A stretch of 41,342 nucleotides of DNA from a virus. Position numbers and translations under genes: made by a program. Position 1 is the stretch's first letter. The number at the start of each line of letters is the position of its first letter. Under the pieces are notes generated by a model. That model ran no database searches. It was not told the DNA's origin and saw only the letters and a program-made list of their open reading frames with translations. Of this stretch, positions 1 to 4,839 are shown piece after piece. The stretch spans positions 1-41,342 of the IMG/VR virus record IMGVR_UViG_3300009537_000056; one strand, given 5' to 3'.

Positions 1-44
1 ACACTACATATTGCGTGGGGTCCCTGTGCATTTGGATGGTGTTG

Positions 45-146
45 ATGTCTGAGCAGAGAGAAGTTCCGCCAGGAAGTCCGCTGGATTTTATCCTGATGTT
101 CATCGGTGTGTTGATTGGGTTAATTCTCTTCAACGCAATTTTTTGA
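45..146 (+). CDS. Single-span membrane microprotein (about 33 aa), possibly 5'-truncated
   Basis: A short open frame from ATG 45 encodes a polar start (MSEQREVPPGSP) followed by one hydrophobic segment (LDFILMFIGVLIGLILFNAIF) and stops at TGA 144-146, directly before the first tRNA. The layout of a short hydrophilic N-terminus plus one membrane span at the very C-terminus looks like a small inner-membrane protein. The frame is open to the left edge of the window and an in-frame ATG also occurs at 36, so the true start may lie upstream. No strong ribosome binding site is visible before ATG 45. I do not recognise a family. The coding call rests on the clean hydrophobic helix and on a similar microprotein just downstream. 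Confidence 0.5.
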   Translation: MSEQREVPPGSPLDFILMFIGVLIGLILFNAIF

Positions 147-232
147 GGAGTCGTGGCCGAGCGGTAAGGCAACGCCCTGGAAAGGCGTAGCAGGTTAATA
201 GCCTGTCGAAGGTTCGATCCCTTCCGGCTCCG
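147..232 (+). tRNA. tRNA-Ser (GGA)
   Basis: A cloverleaf is visible with acceptor GGAGTCG/CGGCTCC, anticodon stem ACGCC/GGCGT with loop CTGGAAA (anticodon GGA), a long class II variable arm as expected for serine, and T arm GAAGG-TTCGATC-CCTTC. The discriminator is G. CCA is not encoded (the sequence continues CCT). It starts at the base after the stop codon of the preceding small frame. Confidence 0.95.
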
Positions 233-236
233 CCTA

Positions 237-265
237 TTGACAACGTATACATTTTGTGGTATAAT
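237..265 (+). promoter_or_regulatory. Consensus sigma-70 promoter
   Basis: TTGACA at 237-242 and TATAAT at 260-265 are separated by exactly 17 bases, a perfect match to the housekeeping sigma-70 consensus. It lies in the 54-base spacer between tRNA-Ser and the next microprotein and would start transcription near 272, just before the AAAGGA ribosome binding site. It probably drives the microprotein and the following tRNA genes. Confidence 0.9.
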
Positions 266-286
266 GTATGCAGAAAGGATACAACG

Positions 287-418
287 ATGCTATTGAATGT
301 TCTGTTGCATCCAGCGCCCCCAATTGGGGTGCACGACATTGTGTGGTTGGGGGCTTCTCTGATTTCTCTGATCGGGTATATCATTTGGAGACTCAGAAGT
401 CGCAATCACCGCCATTAG
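287..418 (+). CDS. Single-span membrane microprotein (43 aa)
   Basis: ATG 287 is preceded by AAAGGA at about 274-279 with good spacing and lies about 20 bases downstream of a consensus promoter. The product begins MLLNVLLHPAPPIGVHD, has one hydrophobic segment (IVWLGASLISLIGYIIW) and a strongly basic tail (RLRSRNHRH), which predicts N-out/C-in insertion by the positive-inside rule. The TAG stop (416-418) overlaps the first base of tRNA-Val. No family is recognised. In phages such peptides can be host-takeover or superinfection-exclusion factors, but nothing here proves that role. Promoter, ribosome binding site and topology together make it likely to be real. Confidence 0.65.
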   Translation: MLLNVLLHPAPPIGVHDIVWLGASLISLIGYIIWRLRSRNHRH

Positions 419-491
419 GGTTTGTAGCTCAGTTGGTTAGAGCGTCTCGTTGACATCGAGGAGGCCCACGGTTCGAGTCCGTGCAGACCCA
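418..491 (+). tRNA. tRNA-Val (GAC)
   Basis: Acceptor GGGTTTG/CAGACCC, standard D arm GTAGCTCAGTTGGTTAGAGC, anticodon stem TCTCG/CGAGG with loop TTGACAT (anticodon GAC), and T arm CCACGG-TTCGAGT-CCGTG. Discriminator A; CCA not encoded. Confidence 0.95.
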
Positions 492-562
492 CTTCGTGCC
501 AGATCATTGCTGGCTAGTGTTCCCCACATGAAAGAAAGGGCTAATCACCCTAGGGGATTATT

Positions 563-647
563 GCCCTTATGCTGGAATTGGTATACAGGCACGACTGAGA
601 TTCGTGTGTCGAAAGACGTTAGGGTTCGACTCCCTATAAGGGCACCA
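563..647 (+). tRNA. tRNA-Leu (GAG), CCA encoded
   Basis: Acceptor GCCCTTA/TAAGGGC, leucine-type D arm (CTGGAATTGGTATACAGG), anticodon stem CACGA/TCGTG with loop CTGAGAT (anticodon GAG), a long variable arm, and T arm TAGGG-TTCGACT-CCCTA. Discriminator A is followed by CCA. It is the only tRNA in the window whose CCA is genomically encoded. Confidence 0.95.
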
Positions 648-648
648 A

Positions 649-733
649 GGAGACTTTTGGTTGACGTGGATAGTTCCAAGTAATCATGCGTTCCACCGCC
701 TCTGTGTGAAAGGACAAGATCAACCAGGTCTCC
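649..733 (+). other. Structured inter-tRNA spacer with long imperfect inverted repeat
   Basis: The arms GGAGAC (649-654) plus GGTTGA (659-664) pair with TCAACC (720-725) plus GTCTCC (728-733). A second stem, GTGGA (666-670) with TCCAC (692-696), is nested inside. No tRNA-type anticodon or T arm is recognisable. It may be a processing hairpin, a decayed tRNA or an unknown small RNA. Only the pairing is seen directly. Confidence 0.4.
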
Positions 734-738
734 GGTAT

Positions 739-822
739 GCACTCGTGGCGGAATTGGCTTACGCAGCAGTCTCAGAAACTGTGCCCTTCAGTGGGCTGTG
801 GGTTCGAATCCCACCGAGTGTA
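739..822 (+). tRNA. tRNA-Leu (CAG)
   Basis: Acceptor GCACTCG/CGAGTGT (G-T at the terminal pair), D arm GGCGGAATTGGCTTACGC, anticodon stem GCAGT/ACTGT with loop CTCAGAA (anticodon CAG), long variable arm, and T arm GTGGG-TTCGAAT-CCCAC. Discriminator A; CCA not encoded. Confidence 0.93.
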
Positions 823-845
823 CTAGCTGGACCAATAGAGACCGC

Positions 846-901
846 ATTATGTCGGGATGAGGCGAGGCTAAAAGCCCCACCGGTCGGGGTGTGCACATAA
901 T
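846..901 (+). other. Inverted repeat in inter-tRNA spacer
   Basis: ATTATGT (846-852) is perfectly complementary to ACATAAT (895-901). The enclosed GC-rich segment can form further short stems (GGCT-AAAA-GCC and CCCC/GGGG). It is the only notable content of the spacer 823-931. Its function is unknown; it could be a processing signal or tRNA remnant. Confidence 0.35.
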
Positions 902-931
902 CTCAGGAGTAACCTCAGACAGTGGGGCAAT

Positions 932-1015
932 GCGGGGGTGACGTAATTGGTAAACGTGGCAGTCTTAAAAACTGCTGGCCTTAGTGCCGTATGGGTTCGA
1001 GTCCCATGTCCCGCA
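932..1015 (+). tRNA. tRNA-Leu (TAA)
   Basis: Anticodon stem GCAGT/ACTGC with loop CTTAAAA (anticodon TAA), leucine-type D loop (TAATTGGTAAA), long variable arm, and T arm ATGGG-TTCGAGT-CCCAT. The acceptor GCGGGGG/GTCCCGC has a G-T and a G-G at its inner end, so it is slightly weak. Discriminator A; CCA not encoded. Confidence 0.9.
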
Positions 1016-1056
1016 CTCGGACCCCTATCGGACCAAATCTCTCCGGTAGGGTGCAG

Positions 1057-1096
1057 ATATCCCACACCGATCCCGAATCGACCGGGAGTGGGATAT
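1057..1096 (+). repeat. 9-bp inverted repeat upstream of recA
   Basis: ATATCCCAC at 1057-1065 is perfectly complementary to GTGGGATAT at 1088-1096, with a 22-base loop. It is the first of two inverted repeats in the 162-base leader between tRNA-Leu and recA. It may be an operator or RNA hairpin. Confidence 0.6.
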
Positions 1097-1106
1097 ATAG
1101 ATCGAC

Positions 1107-1161
1107 CCGATTTAACCGGTCATATGAGTGGGAAAGTAGGTCGATTGACCGGTTAAATCGG
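1107..1161 (+). promoter_or_regulatory. 15-bp perfect inverted repeat in the recA leader
   Basis: CCGATTTAACCGGTC at 1107-1121 is the exact reverse complement of GACCGGTTAAATCGG at 1147-1161, separated by 25 bases. Each arm contains ACCGGT, itself a palindrome. The second arm ends only a few bases before the ribosome binding site (GAAAGGA, 1164-1170) of recA, so a transcript hairpin would sit against the start region, and as DNA it could bind a dimeric regulator. No clear -10/-35 pair is seen here. Confidence 0.55.
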
Positions 1162-1177
1162 TCGAAAGGAACCATGA

Positions 1178-2167
1178 ATGGAAGAGAAGGAAATACCTGC
1201 GGTAATTGGGAAGATAAGGGAACAATTTGGTGAAGGATCAATTCAATTGATTGGGGAATCCCTGAACTTGGATGTAGAGGTTATTCCTACAGGATCATTT
1301 GCACTCAATAAGGCGCTCGGAGTTGGGGGTGTACCCAGAGGGAGAATCACAGAAATCTTCGGACCCGAGGGTAGTGGGAAGACAACGCTTTCACAACACT
1401 TAGTTGCCAATGCCCAGGAACAAGGATTGCTTTGTGCCTATGTTGACATGGAGCACGCTCTGGACCTTGGATATGTTGGTAGAACTGGTGTTAACGTTGA
1501 GGAACTCTATATCTCACAACCCGATACTGGGGAACAAGCACTTGAAATCGTAGAGTCACTTGTCAGAAGTCAGGAGTTTGGGCTTGTAGTAGTTGACTCA
1601 GTTGCAGCCCTGGTTCCTCACAAAGAAGTTAACGAGTCTGACATGGGCGACTCGGTGATGGGATTGCAGGCTCGGCTTATGAGTCAGGCTATGCGGAAAC
1701 TGACAGGAGCCATTAAAAAGAGCAATACTGCGGTGGTCTTTACTAATCAGCTTCGGCAGAAGATCGGGGTGATGTTTGGAAACCCTGAAACAACCCCCGG
1801 TGGTATGGCATTGAAATTCTATGCTGCCGTTAGAATAGACCTGCGCAGAAGAGAGCTTCTGAAGTCAGGACAGACAATCATTGGTAGCAAGATTCGAGCT
1901 AAGGTTGTCAAAAATAAAGTAGGGGCACCTTTTCAAGAAGCGGAGTTTGAGATTCGTTTCAACGAAGGTATATCAATCTACGGGGAAGTTCTCACCTACG
2001 GTGTAGAGACTGGTGTGATCGAGCAGAAGGGAGCTTTCTACTACTACGGAGAAGAAAAGCTTGGACAAGGAAAAGAAACGGCCAAAATGACTTTGCGAGA
2101 TAATGAGCCGTTGTTTGAAGAAATCTACGCCGAAGTTTGGAAGACGTTGGATGAAAAAAAGGAATAA
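1178..2167 (+). CDS. recA: RecA recombinase (phage-encoded)
   Basis: The 329-residue product is a full-length bacterial-type RecA core. It binds single-stranded DNA as an ATP-dependent filament and drives strand exchange; in phages it supports recombination-dependent replication or repair. Visible landmarks: N-terminal IREQFGEGSI; Walker A GPEGSGKTT near residue 62; YVDMEHALD; Walker B LVVVDSVAALVP; the L1/L2 DNA-binding region through MGLQARLMSQAMRKLTG, FTNQLRQKIGVMFGNPETTPGG and ALKFYAAVR; and KVVKNKVGAPF near the end of the core. The acidic C-terminal tail of cellular RecA is shorter. ATG 1178 is preceded by GAAAGGA. A paired inverted repeat lies immediately upstream and a tRNA begins on the base after the stop codon. 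The gene sits alone between tRNAs rather than in a replication operon. Confidence 0.97.
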   Translation: MEEKEIPAVIGKIREQFGEGSIQLIGESLNLDVEVIPTGSFALNKALGVGGVPRGRITEIFGPEGSGKTTLSQHLVANAQEQGLLCAYVDMEHALDLGYVGRTGVNVEELYISQPDTGEQALEIVESLVRSQEFGLVVVDSVAALVPHKEVNESDMGDSVMGLQARLMSQAMRKLTGAIKKSNTAVVFTNQLRQKIGVMFGNPETTPGGMALKFYAAVRIDLRRRELLKSGQTIIGSKIRAKVVKNKVGAPFQEAEFEIRFNEGISIYGEVLTYGVETGVIEQKGAFYYYGEEKLGQGKETAKMTLRDNEPLFEEIYAEVWKTLDEKKE

Positions 2168-2258
2168 GCACACGAGGCCAAATGGTGCGGCGTCCGTTTT
2201 ATGAACGGTTAACCCTCTGATAAGGGGAGTATAATGGGTTCGAATCCCATCGTGTGCA
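2168..2258 (+). tRNA. Unusual 91-nt tRNA, isotype uncertain (class II with TAT loop, or Ile-GAT with inserted hairpin)
   Basis: Acceptor GCACACG/CGTGTGC with discriminator A, D arm GCC-AAATGGTGC-GGC and T arm ATGGG-TTCGAAT-CCCAT are all sound. Between them are two hairpins. The first (CCGT-TTTATGA-ACGG) would give anticodon TAT with a long class II variable arm. The second (CCCT-CTGATAA-GGGG) is a textbook Ile-GAT anticodon loop followed by a normal short variable region, in which case the first hairpin is an insertion of about 18 nt. The gene starts on the base after the recA stop codon. CCA is not encoded. Confidence 0.75.
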
Positions 2259-2270
2259 CTAGGAGAAAAC

Positions 2271-2627
2271 ATGGGATTACATAAGGTAACCCCTGTAGGA
2301 AATCCCGGAGATGTCTACTGGTTCTATGGGGGATCAGGGTCGGGAAAGACAAATATTGCAATCCGATTTGACATCCCAAATAAGATTGTGCTGGACTCGG
2401 ACGCTCTGCGGGAAGTTTGGCAAAATGAAGATTTTTCCGATGATGGAAGAATGAAGCAAAATCTTTGGCTTGCTCGATTAGCAGGGATCATAACAGCACA
2501 AGGTTTCAACGTGGTAATCGCATCAGTGTGTCCTTTTGAGGATAAGAGCCCTTTCGAAGAGATTATTCCTTGGGTTACTTGGATCGAAGTGAGAGGACCA
2601 CATACGAAACCCACAGACTGGAAGTAA
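2271..2627 (+). CDS. APS-kinase-like P-loop kinase, short form (118 aa)
   Basis: The product resembles the N-terminal two thirds of adenylylsulfate kinase (CysC family), which phosphorylates adenosine 5'-phosphosulfate to PAPS. Residues 16-27 carry Walker A (WFYGGSGSGKTN). The following LDSDALREVW corresponds to the LDGDNVR motif, and FSDDGRMKQNLWLARLAGIITAQGFNVVIASVCPF matches the FS-DR-NIRR-G-VA...G-IV---FISPF block in order. The protein ends soon after, at about 118 residues instead of the usual 180-200, so the C-terminal substrate-lid region is missing. Related small phage P-loop kinases can act on nucleotides or polynucleotide 5' ends, so the substrate is not certain. The ribosome binding site AGGAG lies just after the tRNA end. 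A sulfotransferase-like gene (a PAPS user) lies 650 bases downstream. Confidence 0.7.
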   Translation: MGLHKVTPVGNPGDVYWFYGGSGSGKTNIAIRFDIPNKIVLDSDALREVWQNEDFSDDGRMKQNLWLARLAGIITAQGFNVVIASVCPFEDKSPFEEIIPWVTWIEVRGPHTKPTDWK

Positions 2628-2629
2628 CG

Positions 2630-2701
2630 TGCGGGGTGGAGCAGCGGTAGCTCGGTAGGCCCATAACCTACAGGTCGTCGGTTCGATTCCGACCCCCGCT
2701 A
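2630..2701 (+). tRNA. tRNA-Met (CAT), initiator-like
   Basis: The sequence closely follows bacterial initiator tRNA: TGCGGGG/CCCCGCT leaves a T-T mismatch at position 1-72, and TGGAGCAGC...GGTAGCTCG gives the A11-T24 pair typical of tRNA-fMet. The anticodon stem GTAGG/CCTAC has loop CCCATAA (anticodon CAT), T arm GTCGG-TTCGATT-CCGAC, discriminator A. Unlike canonical initiators the stem lacks three consecutive G-C pairs, and position 33 is C instead of T. Confidence 0.88.
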
Positions 2702-2709
2702 CTGCGTTG

Positions 2710-2760
2710 CCCGATGCACGCTGAAGTTATCGGGGCGAGTGACTGATACTAGTGGCTCGC
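2710..2760 (+). other. Two tandem hairpins in inter-tRNA spacer
   Basis: CCCGAT (2710-2715) pairs with ATCGGG (2729-2734), and directly after it GCGAG (2735-2739) pairs with CTCGC (2756-2760). These hairpins fill the spacer between the two tRNA-Met genes. They are plausible RNA-processing or spacing elements; no function can be assigned. Confidence 0.35.
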
Positions 2761-2766
2761 TACCAT

Positions 2767-2839
2767 CCTGGGGTAGCTCAGTTGGCAGAGTGCCTCCTTC
2801 ATAAGGAGCGTGTCGGCGGTTCGAATCCGCCCCCCAGGA
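2767..2839 (+). tRNA. tRNA-Met (CAT), elongator type
   Basis: Acceptor CCTGGGG/CCCCAGG, D arm GCTCAGTTGGCAGAG, anticodon loop TTCATAA (anticodon CAT), and T arm GGCGG-TTCGAAT-CCGCC, discriminator A. A CAT anticodon could also be modified to read AUA as Ile2; the sequence alone does not settle this. CCA not encoded. Confidence 0.93.
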
Positions 2840-2843
2840 CTAT

Positions 2844-2915
2844 GCTCTTGTCGTTCAATGGATAGGACGGAACTTTCCTAAAGTTCTGATGCAGGTTCGA
2901 GTCCTGCCAGGAGCA
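2844..2915 (+). tRNA. tRNA-Arg (CCT)
   Basis: Acceptor GCTCTTG/CAGGAGC, D arm GTTCAATGGATAGGAC, anticodon stem GAACT/AGTTC with loop TTCCTAA (anticodon CCT, codon AGG), T arm GCAGG-TTCGAGT-CCTGC, discriminator A. CCA not encoded. Confidence 0.94.
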
Positions 2916-2925
2916 CTCCTAGTTG

Positions 2926-2983
2926 CTTTGACAGTGGGTTCGCTAGGCCATGGATATCGATTCGATTCCACCGTACCTCAAAG
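2926..2983 (+). other. Imperfect hairpin in spacer between the two tRNA-Arg genes
   Basis: CTTTGA (2926-2931) and GTGG (2934-2937) pair with TCAAAG (2978-2983) and CCAC (2968-2971). The enclosed bases include TTCGATTCC, like a T-loop, so this may be a decayed tRNA. No intact cloverleaf can be drawn. Confidence 0.3.
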
Positions 2984-2999
2984 GAAGAAACTGTCGCTT

Positions 3000-3071
3000 G
3001 CCCTCGTCGCCTAATGGATGGGTTCCAAGCTTCTAACTTGGCTTGTGTGGGTTCGAATCCTGCCGAGGGCT
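3000..3071 (+). tRNA. tRNA-Arg (TCT)
   Basis: Acceptor GCCCTCG/CGAGGGC, D arm GCCTAATGGATGGG, anticodon stem CCAAG/CTTGG with loop CTTCTAA (anticodon TCT, codon AGA), T arm GTGGG-TTCGAAT-CCTGC with two wobble pairs. The discriminator is T, unusual for arginine. CCA not encoded. Confidence 0.92.
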
Positions 3072-3083
3072 CTAGGAGATGAC

Positions 3084-3272
3084 ATGGCTCAAGCAGAAAA
3101 GAGAGTAGATCAACAAACAGTGGTAACTGTTGAGGCGAAAGATCGTTCGGCATTTATCATAGTAAACGAACGGAGGGGGTTAATTAAAGGAACATTTAGG
3201 GTTGCTCCTGGAAAATGGGATCATCTACGAGGAGCAATCGAAGCCTTCATTACTAAGATGGAGGAAGAATGA
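3084..3272 (+). CDS. Small conserved-looking protein of unknown function (62 aa)
   Basis: The start is taken at ATG 3084 because TAGGAGA lies 6-12 bases upstream. A longer in-frame start at 3018 would run through tRNA-Arg and is rejected. The product (MAQAEKRVDQQTVVTVEAKD...) alternates short strands and ends in an amphipathic segment (DHLRGAIEAFITKMEEE). The middle part, SAFIIVNERRGLIKGTFRVAPGKWDHL, suggests a small beta-beta-alpha fold. No family is recognised. The next gene starts one base after this stop codon, so the two are probably translationally coupled. Confidence 0.7.
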   Translation: MAQAEKRVDQQTVVTVEAKDRSAFIIVNERRGLIKGTFRVAPGKWDHLRGAIEAFITKMEEE

Positions 3273-3273
3273 C

Positions 3274-4017
3274 GTGGGTGTTATCATAGATTCTCCATAT
3301 AAGCCGTGGCAAAAATTGGGAATTGGTGATCCTGGGATTCTTATCTATACAATGGCTCGGGTAGGGACAAATACTACCCGATATACATTGGAACAGATGG
3401 AACTTCAAGTATCAACGTCTCATTATAGCGTCCAGGATGAACAAGAGTTTGGACTTGACCCGTATGGATTTTTTGATCAAATTCGAATTGACCGTGAGAG
3501 GGAATGGAAAATCATTAGTTTGATGCGGGACCCAATAGCTAGAAATATATCAACATTTTTCTGGAGTATCCAAAAGTATTATAATGAGCACCCGCAAACA
3601 TTCAAACCCCAGATGGTTACGGCTTTCTTGGAGAACTATCCTTTTCACGATACACCGATTACATGGTTTGAACGAGAGTTGGTTCCATTTTTGGACTTTA
3701 ACATATATGAGCATCCATTTGATAAGGCTGCGGGGTATACAATCTACGATACCCCTTATGCCCAATTACTGCTCCTTAGAACAGAGCAGTTGACGGAAAT
3801 AGGGTCAGAAGCTTTCGCAAAGTTCTTTGATCGTCCGGGAGTTGAAGTTAAGCACCGGAGCTATGGAGCAAAGAGATTTAGTGGGGGGGCGTATAAGGAT
3901 TTTCACGAGAAAGCAAAATTCTCGAAAGAGTACCTGGATCGTATGTACGATAATGACCACGTGAGGTATTTTTACAAGGAAGATGAAATTCAAGCCTTTC
4001 GTGAACAGTGGTCGTAA
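3274..4017 (+). CDS. Sulfotransferase-like protein (247 aa)
   Basis: The product resembles PAPS-dependent sulfotransferases and the related capsular-polysaccharide-synthesis family. ILIYTMARVGTNTTRYTLEQ near the N-terminus fits the 5'-phosphosulfate-binding loop (family pattern M-KVGS-T), and ISLMRDPIARNISTFFWSI near residues 82-100 fits the 3'-phosphate-binding motif R-P--R--S-F. A C-terminal helical region rich in F, Y, K and E follows (FHEKAKFSKEYLDRMYDNDH). GTG 3274 is chosen as start because GGAGG lies at 3261-3265 and the preceding gene stops at 3272; the longer TTG start at 3202 overlaps that gene fully. If active it could sulfate a host surface glycan or a phage fibre. The nearby CysC-like gene would supply PAPS. 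The pairing is inference. Confidence 0.72.
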   Translation: MGVIIDSPYKPWQKLGIGDPGILIYTMARVGTNTTRYTLEQMELQVSTSHYSVQDEQEFGLDPYGFFDQIRIDREREWKIISLMRDPIARNISTFFWSIQKYYNEHPQTFKPQMVTAFLENYPFHDTPITWFERELVPFLDFNIYEHPFDKAAGYTIYDTPYAQLLLLRTEQLTEIGSEAFAKFFDRPGVEVKHRSYGAKRFSGGAYKDFHEKAKFSKEYLDRMYDNDHVRYFYKEDEIQAFREQWS

Positions 4018-4018
4018 T

Positions 4019-4100
4019 GCTGGCGTGCTGGAATTGGTATACGGGGTAGTCTCAAAAACTACTGGCTTTGGTCTTGAGGGTTCGAGTCCCTCCGCCAGCA
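4019..4100 (+). tRNA. tRNA-Leu (CAA)
   Basis: Acceptor GCTGGCG/CGCCAGC, leucine D loop GAATTGGTATACGG, anticodon stem GTAGT/ACTAC with loop CTCAAAA (anticodon CAA), long variable arm, T arm GAGGG-TTCGAGT-CCCTC, discriminator A. It starts two bases after the sulfotransferase-like stop codon. CCA not encoded. Confidence 0.95.
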
Positions 4101-4104
4101 CCTT

Positions 4105-4177
4105 GTCACGGTAGCTCCAATGGTAGAGCGCCTGTCTGAAGAACAGGGCGTTGTCGGTTCGAATCCGACCCGTGGCA
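4105..4177 (+). tRNA. tRNA-Phe (GAA)
   Basis: Acceptor GTCACGG/CCGTGGC, D arm GCTCCAATGGTAGAGC, anticodon stem CCTGT/ACAGG with loop CTGAAGA (anticodon GAA), T arm GTCGG-TTCGAAT-CCGAC, discriminator A. Only four bases separate it from tRNA-Leu. CCA not encoded. Confidence 0.95.
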
Positions 4178-4207
4178 CCTGATCTTATGAACTGAAAGGA
4201 GAAAACG

Positions 4208-4534
4208 ATGGCAACCCTAGATCAAATAGAGCAAGACCTTGCATTGGCAAGGAATAACGCTGATCGTTCAGCACAGAATAGACTCTTCGTTCATCATGTT
4301 CCCCAGTTACTTCGCATCGCCCGCTCTGTGGAACCGGTAGTTGAAGAGATCGAGGAACCTGAGATCGAGGATACTCTGGAAGAAGTAGAAGAAGGTGAAA
4401 CTTCAGAAAATCCAGAGGATACTCCAAGTGATCCAGCCAATGATGCTGAAGTTTCAGATGCTGAGGCAGAGGAAATTGCAGAAATCGTGTCTGAGGTCAT
4501 CAACGAACTTGAAGAAGGAAATGTAGAGGGGTAA
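4208..4534 (+). CDS. Highly acidic protein of unknown function (108 aa)
   Basis: ATG 4208 follows a strong AAAGGAG at 4195-4201. Residues 1-40 form a probable helix (MATLDQIEQDLALARNNADR, then HHVPQLLRIARSVEP). The rest is dominated by glutamate and aspartate with few hydrophobics until a short amphipathic end (EEIAEIVSEVINELEEG). The composition suggests a disordered acidic tail flanked by helices, as in DNA mimics, inhibitors or scaffold-like proteins, but no family is recognised. It stands alone between tRNA-Phe and tRNA-Lys. Confidence 0.75.
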   Translation: MATLDQIEQDLALARNNADRSAQNRLFVHHVPQLLRIARSVEPVVEEIEEPEIEDTLEEVEEGETSENPEDTPSDPANDAEVSDAEAEEIAEIVSEVINELEEGNVEG

Positions 4535-4543
4535 TCCCTCTAT

Positions 4544-4616
4544 GCTTCTGTAGCGTAATTGGAAACGCACCAGCCTCTTAAGCTGCGAGTTGAGGGTTCA
4601 AGTCCCTCCAGGAGCA
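4544..4616 (+). tRNA. tRNA-Lys (CTT)
   Basis: Acceptor GCTTCTG/CAGGAGC, D arm GCG-TAATTGGAAA-CGC, anticodon stem CCAGC/GCTGC (outer C-C mismatch) with loop CTCTTAA (anticodon CTT), T arm GAGGG-TTCAAGT-CCCTC, discriminator A. Its 3' acceptor strand contains AGGAG (4610-4614), which sits at ribosome-binding distance from the next ATG at 4621. Confidence 0.92.
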
Positions 4617-4620
4617 CACT

Positions 4621-4839
4621 ATGAAGTATTCACTAACAGATGGTTCAGTTGTTATTATGGTAACATCCTGTCCGATGAATTGCGGACTTACTGGTGGGTG
4701 TAAATACTGCCAACCACAACTTTACAGGGTACAAAATGGAATTTCTGGGAATGATTCTAACGATTGCTCTCCTGGGGGGAATAGTAGTTGGATTCCTCGA
4801 TTTGATGGTCAGTATTCACCAGAAGAAAGGACCGAGTGA
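4621..4839 (+). CDS. Small Cys-rich protein (72 aa), uncertain
   Basis: ATG 4621 is only five bases after tRNA-Lys and would use AGGAG inside the tRNA acceptor strand as its ribosome binding site. The first half contains CPMNCGLTGGCKYC (C-x3-C-x5-C-x2-C), a possible zinc knuckle. From about residue 40 on, the sequence is polar and low in complexity and overlaps, in another frame, a convincing membrane helix encoded from 4736. The true gene may therefore be only the first part, perhaps joined to the other frame by a shift or sequencing error. Its stop TGA (4837-4839) shares a base with the ATG of the next gene. Confidence 0.45.
   Translation: MKYSLTDGSVVIMVTSCPMNCGLTGGCKYCQPQLYRVQNGISGNDSNDCSPGGNSSWIPRFDGQYSPEERTE

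Noticed and set aside
661-1065. Open frames on both strands across the tRNA genes
   Set aside because: They run through complete tRNA structures and have no protein-like composition.
2928-2956. TTGACA followed by TGGATA as a promoter in the tRNA-Arg spacer
   Set aside because: The -35 is perfect, but no acceptable -10 occurs at 16-18 bases spacing.
3018-3083. N-terminal extension of the 62-aa gene from ATG 3018
   Set aside because: It would be translated through tRNA-Arg, and a good ribosome binding site precedes ATG 3084.
3202-3273. TTG start for the sulfotransferase-like gene
   Set aside because: It lies inside the upstream gene without a ribosome binding site, whereas GTG 3274 has GGAGG upstream.
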